Source of the DNA: an uncultured Bacilli bacterium
GTDB taxonomy: Bacteria > Bacillota_I > Bacilli_A > RFN20 > CAG-631
Direction of reading: 5' to 3'
Assembly: GCA_934201705.1 (NCBI GenBank)
Contig: CAKPXF010000011.1
Coordinates: 1-64,000 of the forward strand
Length of the DNA: 64,000 nucleotides
Numbering within the stretch: position 1 is the first letter of the stretch; every line of letters starts with the position of its first letter. Below are positions 52,712-60,645 of the stretch, piece after piece. The notes under the pieces were generated by a model. The model did not search any database. It had not been told where the DNA came from and saw only the letters and a program-made list of their open reading frames with translations. The position numbers and the translations under genes are program-made.

Positions 52712-52720
52712 TGCTATAAT
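52712..52720 (+). promoter_or_regulatory. Extended -10 promoter of the MgtC-family gene
   Basis: TG-C-TATAAT with the hexamer at 52715-52720. Nine of the bases are the same as at the LytTR promoter (31731). Transcription near 52727 gives a leader of about 59 bases. Confidence 0.6.
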
Positions 52721-52785
52721 AATAATGAAATTACAAAATAGATACTTTTATTAGTAATTTAATCTTAATGAAAGGATTTTTTGCT

Positions 52786-53502
52786 ATGGATGATGCGATT
52801 TTAAATTTTTTTAATTCACTTGGCGACATTGGTGTTATTTTAAAAACCTTTGTCGAATTATTAATGGCAGTTATTTGTGGCGGATTAATTGGCTATGAGC
52901 GTGAAAAAAATGGCCATGACGCTGGATTAAGAACACATACCTTAGTTTCAATAGGTGCATGTCTTATAATGATTATATCAATTAGAGGGCCAGGAATGGA
53001 CGCCGTTAATACAAATAGAGACCCTGCTCGTTTAGCGGCTCAAGTAGTATCAGGAATTGGTTTTTTAGGCGCTGGGACAATTATTCAAAATGGTATGAAT
53101 ATTAAAGGCTTAACAACTGCAGCTACAATATGGCTTTGCGGAGGCTTAGGTTTAGCTTGTGGCTCTGGCTTTTTCAGTGGTGCAATTTTATCGACAATTA
53201 TTTCTTATATAACATTATCATTTTTAACAAAAATTGAGATGAAGCTTGCTAGAAAATCTCCTAAAATTGTAATGCTTGTTGACAATCAAGATAATATCTT
53301 AAAGAAAATAGCTGATGTTTCAAAAAACTATGTATTAGTAATTAAAAACATCTCTACTGCTATTATTTCAAATGCAGCAAATGATAAAAAATATCAAATA
53401 TCAATACGATTAACCTGTAATGAACAGGATGAATTAAATTCATTTGTTAAAGCTTTAAAGGAAACAATAAGGCCAGAAGAAATTAGTTGTATAAAAAAAT
53501 AA
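52786..53502 (+). CDS. MgtC/SapB-family membrane protein
   Basis: This membrane protein of 238 residues has an MgtC N-terminal domain with four or five helices. The core signature G-G-L-I-G-Y-E-R-E lies near 32-40, R-T-H-T-L-V-S-I-G-A near 49-58, and G-I-G-F-L-G-A-G-T-I near 90-99. A cytoplasmic ACT-like C-terminal domain occupies about 155-238. The family is linked to Mg2+ limitation, acid stress and modulation of the F1Fo ATP synthase. It is unlinked here from Mg2+ transporter genes. I start at ATG 52786 because AAAGGA lies nine bases upstream, while ATG 52768 has no ribosome site. The AT-rich leader shows no obvious riboswitch. Confidence 0.9.
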   Translation: MDDAILNFFNSLGDIGVILKTFVELLMAVICGGLIGYEREKNGHDAGLRTHTLVSIGACLIMIISIRGPGMDAVNTNRDPARLAAQVVSGIGFLGAGTIIQNGMNIKGLTTAATIWLCGGLGLACGSGFFSGAILSTIISYITLSFLTKIEMKLARKSPKIVMLVDNQDNILKKIADVSKNYVLVIKNISTAIISNAANDKKYQISIRLTCNEQDELNSFVKALKETIRPEEISCIKK

Positions 53503-53533
53503 GAAAATGAAAAAATATTAAGTGGTGATATAA

Positions 53534-54508
53534 GTGTGTACAGCAATAAATTTTAAAACAAAAAACACATATTTTGGAAGAACATTTGATTATGATTTTT
53601 CATATAATGAAAAGGTAATAATAACTCCAAGGAAATATGAATTTACTTTTAAAAATAAAAGGACAATAAACAATCATTATGCCTTAATAGGAATTGGGAT
53701 AATAATTGATAATTATCCATTATATTATGATTGTATAAATGAAAAAGGATTAGGAATAGCTGGACTTAATTTTGTAAATAATGCAGTTTATTTTAATAAT
53801 AATCCTACGAAGGAAAATGTTGCTTCCTATGAACTTATTCCTTATATTCTATGTCAATGTCAAAATATAAAGGAAGTAAAAAAACTTTTAAAAAAGATTA
53901 ATATAACTAAAGAATCATTTGATGAAAAATTAAAATATAGCCAGTTACATTGGTTAATTAGTGATTTAAGTGGTCAATCAATAGTTGTAGAAAGCACAAT
54001 TGAAGGCTTAAAGATATATGATAGTAAAGTTGGTGTATTAACCAATAATCCGCCATATAATTATCAATTATTTAACTTAAATAACTATATGAAAATATCA
54101 GCTAATGATCCCAAAAATAGTTTTGCTTCTTCACTATCATTAAATAAATATAGTCGTGGGCTTGGCGGAATAGGATTGCCCGGTGATTTGTCTTCTATGT
54201 CTCGTTTTGTAAGGGCTACCTTTACAAAATTTAATTCAATTTGTAATGATGATGAATCTTCAAGTGTAACACAATTTTTTCATATTCTAAATAGTGTTTT
54301 TCAACAAAATGGTTGTTGCAAAGTAAATGATGAATATGAAAAAACAATTTATGCATCTTGCTGTAATTTAAATGAAGGAATATATTATTATACAACCTAC
54401 AATAATAGCCAAATAAATGCTATTAATATGTTTCATACAAATTATTTAGCTTCAGAATTAATTGTTTATTCTTTGAATGATAAACAAAATATTAACTTTA
54501 TTAATTAG
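53534..54508 (+). CDS. bsh: Bile salt hydrolase (choloylglycine hydrolase)
   Basis: This N-terminal nucleophile hydrolase cleaves glycine or taurine from conjugated bile salts. Starting at GTG 53534, the second codon is Cys2, which becomes the N-terminal nucleophile after Met removal. Other active-site residues sit in the expected order: Arg16 and Asp19 (G-R-T-F-D-Y), Asn79 (G-L-N-F), Asn171 (V-L-T-N-N-P) and Arg224 (S-R-F-V-R). The G-L-P-G-D-L-S-S motif and the 324-residue length also favour bile salt hydrolase over penicillin V acylase. There is no signal peptide, so it is cytoplasmic. GGTGAT six bases upstream serves as ribosome site. No bile transporter is adjacent. It is the strongest sign of a vertebrate gut habitat. 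Confidence 0.93.
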   Translation: MCTAINFKTKNTYFGRTFDYDFSYNEKVIITPRKYEFTFKNKRTINNHYALIGIGIIIDNYPLYYDCINEKGLGIAGLNFVNNAVYFNNNPTKENVASYELIPYILCQCQNIKEVKKLLKKINITKESFDEKLKYSQLHWLISDLSGQSIVVESTIEGLKIYDSKVGVLTNNPPYNYQLFNLNNYMKISANDPKNSFASSLSLNKYSRGLGGIGLPGDLSSMSRFVRATFTKFNSICNDDESSSVTQFFHILNSVFQQNGCCKVNDEYEKTIYASCCNLNEGIYYYTTYNNSQINAINMFHTNYLASELIVYSLNDKQNINFIN

Positions 54509-54564
54509 TATTCTTAAAAATTAATAAATAACATATAATTTAATGAGCATTTTAATTAAAATAC

Positions 54565-54593
54565 TTGAAAAATTCCTAATAAAAGTGTATAAT
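54565..54593 (+). promoter_or_regulatory. Promoter of the tRNA-Cys/tRNA-Arg unit
   Basis: TTGAAA (54565-54570), exactly 17 bases, TATAAT (54588-54593). This is the best consensus promoter in the window. Transcription would begin near 54600, nine bases before tRNA-Cys, as expected for a stable RNA promoter. Confidence 0.85.
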
Positions 54594-54608
54594 TACAATG
54601 CTTGTGAT

Positions 54609-54683
54609 GGTTCCTTAGCCAAGTTGGTAAGGCAATTGACTGCAACTCAATGACCGTTGGTTCAAATCCGACAGGAACCTCCA
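54609..54683 (+). tRNA. tRNA-Cys (GCA)
   Basis: The cloverleaf folds fully: acceptor GGTTCCT pairs with AGGAACC, the anticodon stem is TTGA/TCAA with loop CTGCAAC, and the T loop is GGTTCAAATCC. The anticodon GCA reads UGC and UGU (Cys). The 3' CCA is encoded (54681-54683). It is 75 bases including CCA and is followed three bases later by tRNA-Arg. Confidence 0.96.
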
Positions 54684-54686
54684 TTA

Positions 54687-54763
54687 GCGCTAGTAGCTCA
54701 ACTGGATAGAGTACTTGGCTACGAACCAAGGGGTTGTGGATTCGATTTCTGCCTAGCGCGCCA
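54687..54763 (+). tRNA. tRNA-Arg (ACG)
   Basis: Acceptor GCGCTAG pairs with CTAGCGC. The anticodon stem CTTGG/CCAAG encloses loop CTACGAA, giving anticodon ACG for arginine CGN codons, which needs A34 to inosine editing by TadA. CCA is encoded at 54761-54763. It shares a transcript with tRNA-Cys. Confidence 0.96.
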
Positions 54764-54774
54764 AGATAATTATT

Positions 54775-54797
54775 AACTGGATTATTCCAGTTTTTTT
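54775..54797 (+). terminator. Terminator of the tRNA unit
   Basis: AACTGGA (54775-54781) pairs with TCCAGTT (54786-54792) around TTAT, followed by an uninterrupted T run to 54797. It lies 12 bases past the tRNA-Arg CCA. Confidence 0.92.
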
Positions 54798-54810
54798 ATT
54801 TTTAACATAA

Positions 54811-54851
54811 AAAGAGCAATGAAATCTAATTTAATTCTTTCATTGCTCTTT
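54811..54851 (-). terminator. Terminator of the oleate hydratase gene
   Basis: AAAGAGCAATGAAA (54811-54824) and TTTCATTGCTCTTT (54838-54851) form a perfect 14-bp stem with a 13-base loop. Read on the - strand it lies 37 bases beyond the hydratase stop codon and ends in a T tract. Confidence 0.9.
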
Positions 54852-54887
54852 GACATATTTATAATTTCACTGATTATAAATAATTAA

Positions 54888-56684
54888 TTATTCATCTTCA
54901 CTAATTAAACCACTTTCTTTTAAAAGTAGCTCAACATCTGTGCCTTTAACTTTCTTTAAAACAACCTTTAATAATTCTTTTTCTTTAAATGAAAGCTTTG
55001 CTTCAGTTATAGGCTTTTTATCAATTGCATAATATGAAGCCTTTAATAATTCACGAACATCATAAGTGCTTCCCCAAACCTCTGGAACTGCTCTATCAAC
55101 ATTTAATAATGTATACACAGCTTCCATACCTGTACGGATTGAATATTCTGTTGTAAATATTGTATCACGTGGTGTTTCTGCAAATTGACCAATAAATGCA
55201 AAGTTAACAGCATTATGAGGTACAACTAATGGACGGTCTTCTTTTTTACGTGGTTGGAAGAAAGCATTAATATATGGCATGTAGCAAGTAGTTGTGTTAC
55301 ATGCATTCTTAGCTAATTCATCAATTTTATCTTCATCAATGCCGATATGATATAACCATTCCTTACATACTTCCTCACCAGTACATTCTTTCATAGCCTT
55401 TTTAACATAGTTACCTTCTTTATTAGTATTTAAAGAATATACCCATACTAAAATCATGTTTTTATCTTGTGCTTTAAATTGTGGCTGACGATTAATTGTC
55501 CAAGATAAATACCAATTATTTACGCTATCCTTAACAGTTACAATACCACCTGTAGTGACTTTTCCAGAACGAGGATCACGTTTACAAATGTTTTTAATGT
55601 GATCGATGATTTCATCATTTGAAGTGGCAATAGTAGCACTCATCCAGTTTGTAGCATTAACATCACCACAGAATTTTAATGGATTACCATATTCATTTCC
55701 TTGTGCAGCAATATTTTTCCATAAATCCCATGATTCACCACATCCATTAACAATATTTGATAAATCTGGCTTATGTGTTTGATCACCATAGCATGATGTA
55801 TCTGTACAACAACCATTAGTGATAAATACTAAGTCATCTGCCACTAAATCAATGCTATGTTCTTCTCCATTTTGTAAATAGATGATTTGCTTTGCAATTT
55901 TCTTGCCATTTTCTTCATCAATGATAACGTTTTTAACATCGATACCATATTCTATTTTAACACCATGGCTTTCAAGATATTTAACTAAAGGCAAAATCAT
56001 ACTTTCAAATTGATTATATTTAGTAAATCTTAAAGCACTAAAATCAGGTAGGCCATCAATATGGTGAACATAACGTTGAATATAACGCTTCATTTCAAGT
56101 GCACTTGACCATCTTTGGAAAGCAAACATTGTTTGCCAATATAGCCAAAAGTTAGTTTGCCAGAAAGAGTCATGGAATATTTCAGAAATTTTCTTATCCT
56201 CTAAGTCCTTTTCTGGTGTCATATATAAAGTCATCAAATCCTTTGCTGATTCTTTATCTAAATTAAATTTATTATCTGTATGAGCATTTTCTCCTCTATT
56301 TATGGTTGCTCTACATAATGAATAGTTCGGATCCTTTTTATTTAACCAATAGTACTCGTCAAGTACTGAAATATTTGGTGTTTCAATTGATGGGACATCA
56401 CGATACATATCCCACATACATTCAAAGTGGTTATCCATTTCTCTACCACCTCTCATGAAAAATCCTTTTGTGATATCTTTTCTACCATCGCAAGATCCAC
56501 CGGCTAAATCAAGCTTTTCAAGTAGATGAATATGTTCTCCTTTCATTTGTCCATCTCTTACTAAATAAAAGGCTGCTGATAAACCTGCAAGGCCTGTTCC
56601 AATAATATATGCTGATTTCTTATCAACGCCTTCAGGTTTGACTGGACGTGCAAATGCTTCATAATTTCCTGCTGAATAATACAT
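54888..56684 (-). CDS. ohyA: Oleate hydratase (myosin-cross-reactive antigen family)
   Basis: This FAD-dependent enzyme hydrates the double bond of oleic and linoleic acid to hydroxy fatty acids, detoxifying free unsaturated fatty acids in gut bacteria. It has 598 residues, normal length. The dinucleotide motif is G-T-G-L-A-G at 29-34. The diagnostic R-G-G-R-E-M lies at 78-83 with the catalytic Glu82, followed by D-N-H-F-E-C-M-W-D. F-A-F-Q-R-W near 180 belongs to the substrate domain. There is no signal peptide; the enzyme works at the inner membrane face. AAGGAGG precedes the start. A TetR-type regulator is encoded just upstream in the same direction and probably responds to fatty acids. Confidence 0.95.
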   Translation of the reverse strand: MYYSAGNYEAFARPVKPEGVDKKSAYIIGTGLAGLSAAFYLVRDGQMKGEHIHLLEKLDLAGGSCDGRKDITKGFFMRGGREMDNHFECMWDMYRDVPSIETPNISVLDEYYWLNKKDPNYSLCRATINRGENAHTDNKFNLDKESAKDLMTLYMTPEKDLEDKKISEIFHDSFWQTNFWLYWQTMFAFQRWSSALEMKRYIQRYVHHIDGLPDFSALRFTKYNQFESMILPLVKYLESHGVKIEYGIDVKNVIIDEENGKKIAKQIIYLQNGEEHSIDLVADDLVFITNGCCTDTSCYGDQTHKPDLSNIVNGCGESWDLWKNIAAQGNEYGNPLKFCGDVNATNWMSATIATSNDEIIDHIKNICKRDPRSGKVTTGGIVTVKDSVNNWYLSWTINRQPQFKAQDKNMILVWVYSLNTNKEGNYVKKAMKECTGEEVCKEWLYHIGIDEDKIDELAKNACNTTTCYMPYINAFFQPRKKEDRPLVVPHNAVNFAFIGQFAETPRDTIFTTEYSIRTGMEAVYTLLNVDRAVPEVWGSTYDVRELLKASYYAIDKKPITEAKLSFKEKELLKVVLKKVKGTDVELLLKESGLISEDE

Positions 56685-56761
56685 AATTTTTTCCTCCTTG
56701 TATTGTTTACGTCTATATTATACAAATGGAAAAAAACTAAAAAAATAATTAAAATTTAATG

Positions 56762-56811
56762 TTTGTCAAAGAAAAAAACATTAACGATTAATTAATGTTT
56801 TTTACGACAAA
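56762..56811. promoter_or_regulatory. Two-level inverted repeat between tetR and ohyA
   Basis: AAAAAACATTAA (56773-56784) and TTAATGTTTTTT (56792-56803) form a perfect 12-bp stem with a seven-base loop. TTTGTC (56762-56767) and GACAAA (56806-56811) extend the symmetry outside it. Read on the - strand it is a terminator for the TetR gene, 20 bases after the stop. Because it also lies upstream of ohyA, the palindrome may double as the TetR-type operator; that part is inference. Confidence 0.6.
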
Positions 56812-56831
56812 TCTATTAAAATGTCAAAAAA

Positions 56832-57389
56832 TCAATAGCTCGCATTTGTTAAGGCATGCTTGATGCTTCCATGAATTAAGCCATCAAGCTTTTCTATCAT
56901 TTTCTTCGGATCATCCTTCATATCATTTTTAATCCAATCTAAAACTAAACCAACAAAACCAAATTTATAAAAATTAGCAATAAAAGCTTTATCATCTTCT
57001 CTTACATTTAAATTATTACTTTGTTCATTTATAACATTATATAATAAATCGTATACAACCTTATATAAATAATTTTGCAGTGCTTCTATTGAAACGGAAT
57101 GGAATATATTACTAATAAATGGTTTATCCTTAATCATTAAATTCAAAAGCGATAAAAATCCTTCCTGCCAAGTTAAAGCAGTCTTATTATCTTTAATTGC
57201 TTTATCAGCATCTTCAAAACATATCCATTCAATTAAATCCTGAATATCTAAAAAATGATAATAAAATGTTTGTCTATTTATTTCACATTTTGATGTAATA
57301 TCATTAACTGTTATCTTGTTTAATGGTTTTTCAAGTAATAATTCCTTAAAAGCGTAAGAGATTGCTTTCTTTGTTGTGGCTTTGCTCAA
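56832..57389 (-). CDS. TetR-family regulator
   Basis: This DNA-binding protein has 185 residues. The N-terminal TetR helix-turn-helix is visible (about 5-50) with I-T-V-N-D-I-T-S-K-C-E-I-N-R-Q-T-F-Y-Y-H-F. The C-terminal part (about 75-180) resembles the DhaS-type TetR_C domain, with F-I-S-N-I-F-H and G-F-V-G-L-V-L-D-W. The best start is TTG 57389, six bases after AGAGGTG; a GTG three codons earlier overlaps that ribosome site. A promoter TTGCAA-16-TATATT lies upstream. It ends in TGA. Position suggests control of oleate hydratase, possibly with a fatty acid ligand. Confidence 0.85.
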   Translation of the reverse strand: MSKATTKKAISYAFKELLLEKPLNKITVNDITSKCEINRQTFYYHFLDIQDLIEWICFEDADKAIKDNKTALTWQEGFLSLLNLMIKDKPFISNIFHSVSIEALQNYLYKVVYDLLYNVINEQSNNLNVREDDKAFIANFYKFGFVGLVLDWIKNDMKDDPKKMIEKLDGLIHGSIKHALTNASY

Positions 57390-57455
57390 TTTAATCACCT
57401 CTTATAAGATATAATATATTAAATAAAACAAATATTGCAATGTAATTTTAAATGA

Positions 57456-59612
57456 TTAAACAATTTTATTATTAATTGTATTATTTTTAGCTGTTATTAT
57501 TAATCTCTTAGTGTTTGAAATATTTAAAGGGATTGAAATATCACAATCAATATTAATACCTTGATTATCAACAAATGTTTTATTCATTATATTATATGAT
57601 GTTAAAGCAAAAATGATAAATTTTAAGCAATATGATGCAAAGGCATGATTTAAGCTAGCAAGAATTGATGTGTGCTCCCAAAGTGTTTTTGTTTCCTTGG
57701 CCATATTTAAGAAATAATACTTAACCTCTTTAATTATTTCTTCTTTATTATTATCTTCCATTAATAAGTCAAGTCGCATATATATACCATAAATCATATT
57801 TGGTTTTTCAACATATTCCATAAAGCCCTTTTCTTTGTTAGCACCTAGCTTATTCATTAATAAATCATATAATTCTTTATATTCATTTTTATCAATTGCT
57901 TTAAACCAAAAAGCGTAATATTGGCAAGCCTCTGTAAAGTTTTTAGTTTTTACTAAATTGTTTTTATCATCACGAATTAAATTATCAACTAATAAAAGAC
58001 CATCAAAAGCCTTTTCCTTAATAAATTTTTTAATTTTGCTTGCTTTACTTATCCAGTTTGGTTCATTATAAATTCTACCTGCTTCCTCAAGTACCCTTAA
58101 GTATTGAATGTTTGAAGGAATATTTACACCTTTTATGTGACTTTCATCATTAGCCTTACTCCACTCAATAAATACCCAAGATTCTAAATTTTCAAGCAAA
58201 CCATATTCATTTTCTTTTGTTTTAAAATAGCTTAAAATACCATAAACTCTATCCTTAGCTTCATTTATTATATTAATATCATTGCTTTTAATTATTTCTA
58301 ATATATACCATAATGACCAATTTGGAATAAACATAGAATTATAATTATCAGATGGATAATTCATTGGAATCATTCCTTTTGGAAATAAAGTAGTATCAGC
58401 TAAAGCATAGTTTTGTAAAAAGGCCTTTTCTACTAAGTTACTACCAGTTAATACTCTTTCAGCAACTGATGAAAAATAGCTATCACTTAGCCAGCCACTT
58501 CTTTCACGGCTAGGGCAATCAGTAAGCAAATCAACAGCATTAGCGGCAAATGAATTCATAGCAGCTTCAACTATTAAATTAATATCTTCATCATTTGATC
58601 TAAAAAAGAAGTTTTTATAATTTGGATTAACATATTCAGTAATACTAATATTTACTTTACTTCCTGCTTTACAAATTATTTTTACATATTGATAGGTATA
58701 TGGTTCAAATGAACTAAGATGGTATAATCCTTTTTTATTTAATCTATATTTAAAGCAATTATTAGTCTCATTTCTTAAAACATTTAAAACCTTTTTTCCA
58801 TTTTCAGTAACCAATATTTCTTCAAAGACAACATATACATCACTTGGTTTATCAACTTCTATATCTATATTAATAAATCCTGTATATGAATGATCAAATT
58901 TGTATAAATGATATTGTAAATCATTTTTTTCTTTTACATCCTTAAAAGAAACATAATCGTATAAGGGGTTATCTTCACATTCGTTGAAAAAATAGCCTTC
59001 AAGTGGATTATTTATCAAATAAAAATATCTTTGATATGGAATATCATGATTATTTGTTTTTAAGATATAACCATTTTCAATTTCTTTATATTCATTAATT
59101 ATATTAAGAGGTGGATAGTTAACGATATTAGGTAGTATTTTAGGTAACTCTACTTCAACTGTTTCACATTCTTTAAAATCTATATTATTAAATACTGAAT
59201 CATTATATATATAGCTTTCAACAAAACCTCTTTGATAAGAATAACGAGGAACTTTTTTAATACGTCTATTATCTATATAAGCTTTAAAATCATTAGCTGT
59301 ATAAATTTTATTATCAGCATAAAGATTACAATAAAAATAAGGATTACCCTTTAAAAATGAAAAGGTTTTAATATTTGGATTATTTATATATATTAAAATA
59401 TCTTTTCCATTAAGATTAAGAATATGCTTTCTAGCATAATGATGTGCTGCTCTCATTGGTCCAAAAAACACCATTTTATTGTCAACATAGATTTTAAAAA
59501 TTGCTCCAGCTATTAATTCTATTTTAAAGTCTTGCTTTTCCTTTAAGCTTAAAGTATATAAGGCTGTAATATTTTTTGTATTTATTTCATCTTTAATCCA
59601 TATACCATTCAT
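57456..59612 (-). CDS. GH78-like alpha-L-rhamnosidase family enzyme
   Basis: This cytoplasmic enzyme of 718 residues is shorter than typical GH78. Residues about 1-340 are beta domains, including a jelly roll with G-F-I-N-I-D-I-E near 245. The (alpha/alpha)6 barrel follows (about 345-680), carrying T-D-C-P-S-R-E-R-S-G-W near 364-374, the GH78 catalytic-region motif. F-I-P-N-W-S-L-W-Y and L-W-E-H-T-S-I-L motifs appear later. It has only 20-25% visible similarity to the enzyme at 26455 by eye, and GH78-like barrels occur with other specificities, so rhamnose is likely but not certain. It lies 11 bases after an AraC gene and downstream of a sugar importer, which presumably supplies its substrate. 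Confidence 0.75.
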   Translation of the reverse strand: MNGIWIKDEINTKNITALYTLSLKEKQDFKIELIAGAIFKIYVDNKMVFFGPMRAAHHYARKHILNLNGKDILIYINNPNIKTFSFLKGNPYFYCNLYADNKIYTANDFKAYIDNRRIKKVPRYSYQRGFVESYIYNDSVFNNIDFKECETVEVELPKILPNIVNYPPLNIINEYKEIENGYILKTNNHDIPYQRYFYLINNPLEGYFFNECEDNPLYDYVSFKDVKEKNDLQYHLYKFDHSYTGFINIDIEVDKPSDVYVVFEEILVTENGKKVLNVLRNETNNCFKYRLNKKGLYHLSSFEPYTYQYVKIICKAGSKVNISITEYVNPNYKNFFFRSNDEDINLIVEAAMNSFAANAVDLLTDCPSRERSGWLSDSYFSSVAERVLTGSNLVEKAFLQNYALADTTLFPKGMIPMNYPSDNYNSMFIPNWSLWYILEIIKSNDINIINEAKDRVYGILSYFKTKENEYGLLENLESWVFIEWSKANDESHIKGVNIPSNIQYLRVLEEAGRIYNEPNWISKASKIKKFIKEKAFDGLLLVDNLIRDDKNNLVKTKNFTEACQYYAFWFKAIDKNEYKELYDLLMNKLGANKEKGFMEYVEKPNMIYGIYMRLDLLMEDNNKEEIIKEVKYYFLNMAKETKTLWEHTSILASLNHAFASYCLKFIIFALTSYNIMNKTFVDNQGINIDCDISIPLNISNTKRLIITAKNNTINNKIV

Positions 59613-59623
59613 AATGCTTCTCC

Positions 59624-60478
59624 TTACTTATTAAATTCCTTTGGTGGTACACCAAAAAATTCTTTAAATCTTTTAGAAAAATAAAATTGCGATTTATAGC
59701 CAACTATTTCCGAAATTTGAGCAATTGTATAATTTTTACTTCTTAATAAATCTTTTGCCTTAAGCATCCTTAAAGATGTCAAATACTCAACAGGTGTCTT
59801 ATTCATAGTTTCTGAAAAAATTTTTGAAACATAAGCAATGCTATAATACATTTTATCTGCAATATCCTTTATAGAAAAATTACTATCTTGATAGTTATTA
59901 TCAATATAATCTAAAATGATTTTGACATTCTTTTCTTTTTTACTGTCTTCTTTGATATCAACTTGCCTTTCATTAGCAATTGTTGCAAAATATTCCATTA
60001 TAAAAGGAAGATAAAATGAGACATTTCTTTTAGGAGTGTTTTTAGCTATTTCTATCATTTCCATTAATCTTTTCTTTAATTCGTGAGCATTTTTTATCGA
60101 ATAATAATTATTATTTTCATTCATTTTTGTTAAACTTAAAAGATTTGTAGCTTCATCTCCACTAATATTAAACCAAATATAACTCCAAGGATCATTTTTA
60201 TCTTGAAAATATAAGGTGCTTTTATTGCTTTCATTTTCTGGTGGGAAATAAAAGGTATCATTAGCTTTAAGCTTTATTAATTTTCCATTTTCTTTTATAT
60301 AACCAGTTCCACTTAAAATAAAATGAAATGTATAGTCATTTTGCTGATGGTGGCAAGGCTTTTTATTATAAGCACAAAGCTCAGAACCGATAAAATTAGG
60401 AAAAAAGCCAAGTTTAGCATCATCCTCTAAATACTTTGAAAAATGATTCTTTAAAATTTCATCATTTAACTCATCCAT
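59624..60478 (-). CDS. AraC-family regulator with cupin sensor
   Basis: This regulator has 284 residues. An N-terminal cupin sugar-sensing domain (about 15-150) contains H-H-Q-Q-N-D-Y-T-F-H and G-T-G-Y-I, followed by W-S-Y-I-W-F-N-I-S-G. The C-terminal AraC helix-turn-helix pair (about 185-284) has S-I-K-D-I-A-D-K-M and I-A-Q-I-S-E-I-V-G-Y, ending F-G-V-P-P-K-E-F. I start at ATG 60478 with AAGGA ten bases upstream; a GTG three codons earlier is too close to that site. A TATAAT at 60501-60506 (read on -) is the likely -10. It is co-transcribed with the GH78-like gene and probably controls the importer genes upstream. Confidence 0.9.
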   Translation of the reverse strand: MDELNDEILKNHFSKYLEDDAKLGFFPNFIGSELCAYNKKPCHHQQNDYTFHFILSGTGYIKENGKLIKLKANDTFYFPPENESNKSTLYFQDKNDPWSYIWFNISGDEATNLLSLTKMNENNNYYSIKNAHELKKRLMEMIEIAKNTPKRNVSFYLPFIMEYFATIANERQVDIKEDSKKEKNVKIILDYIDNNYQDSNFSIKDIADKMYYSIAYVSKIFSETMNKTPVEYLTSLRMLKAKDLLRSKNYTIAQISEIVGYKSQFYFSKRFKEFFGVPPKEFNK

Positions 60479-60608
60479 ATATTTCACATCCTTAATTACA
60501 ATTATACATTAAAAATTAAAAAAATTAATACTTTTTTAAATAAATAAGTCAATAACACTTTGTTTTGTAAAAAAAGTATATATTTAGTAAAAATAATTTA
60601 AATAAAAA

Positions 60609-60635
60609 CGCCCCTTTAAAAGTATATAAGGAGCG
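60609..60635 (-). terminator. Terminator of the importer operon
   Basis: CGCCCCTT (60609-60616) and AAGGAGCG (60628-60635) pair with one mismatch. On the - strand the stem is followed by TTTTT. It lies just past the stop of the binding-protein gene, so the AraC and GH78-like genes start a new transcript. Confidence 0.75.
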
Positions 60636-60645
60636 AAATTAAATA

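Noticed and set aside
52727..52785. Possible Mg2+ riboswitch in the leader of the MgtC-family gene
   Set aside because: The 59-base AT-rich leader is too short for the known M-box and shows only an ATTAC/GTAAT pairing.
54509..54800. Genomic island border at the tRNA pair
   Set aside because: No integrase gene and no duplicated tRNA 3' end was found within the window.
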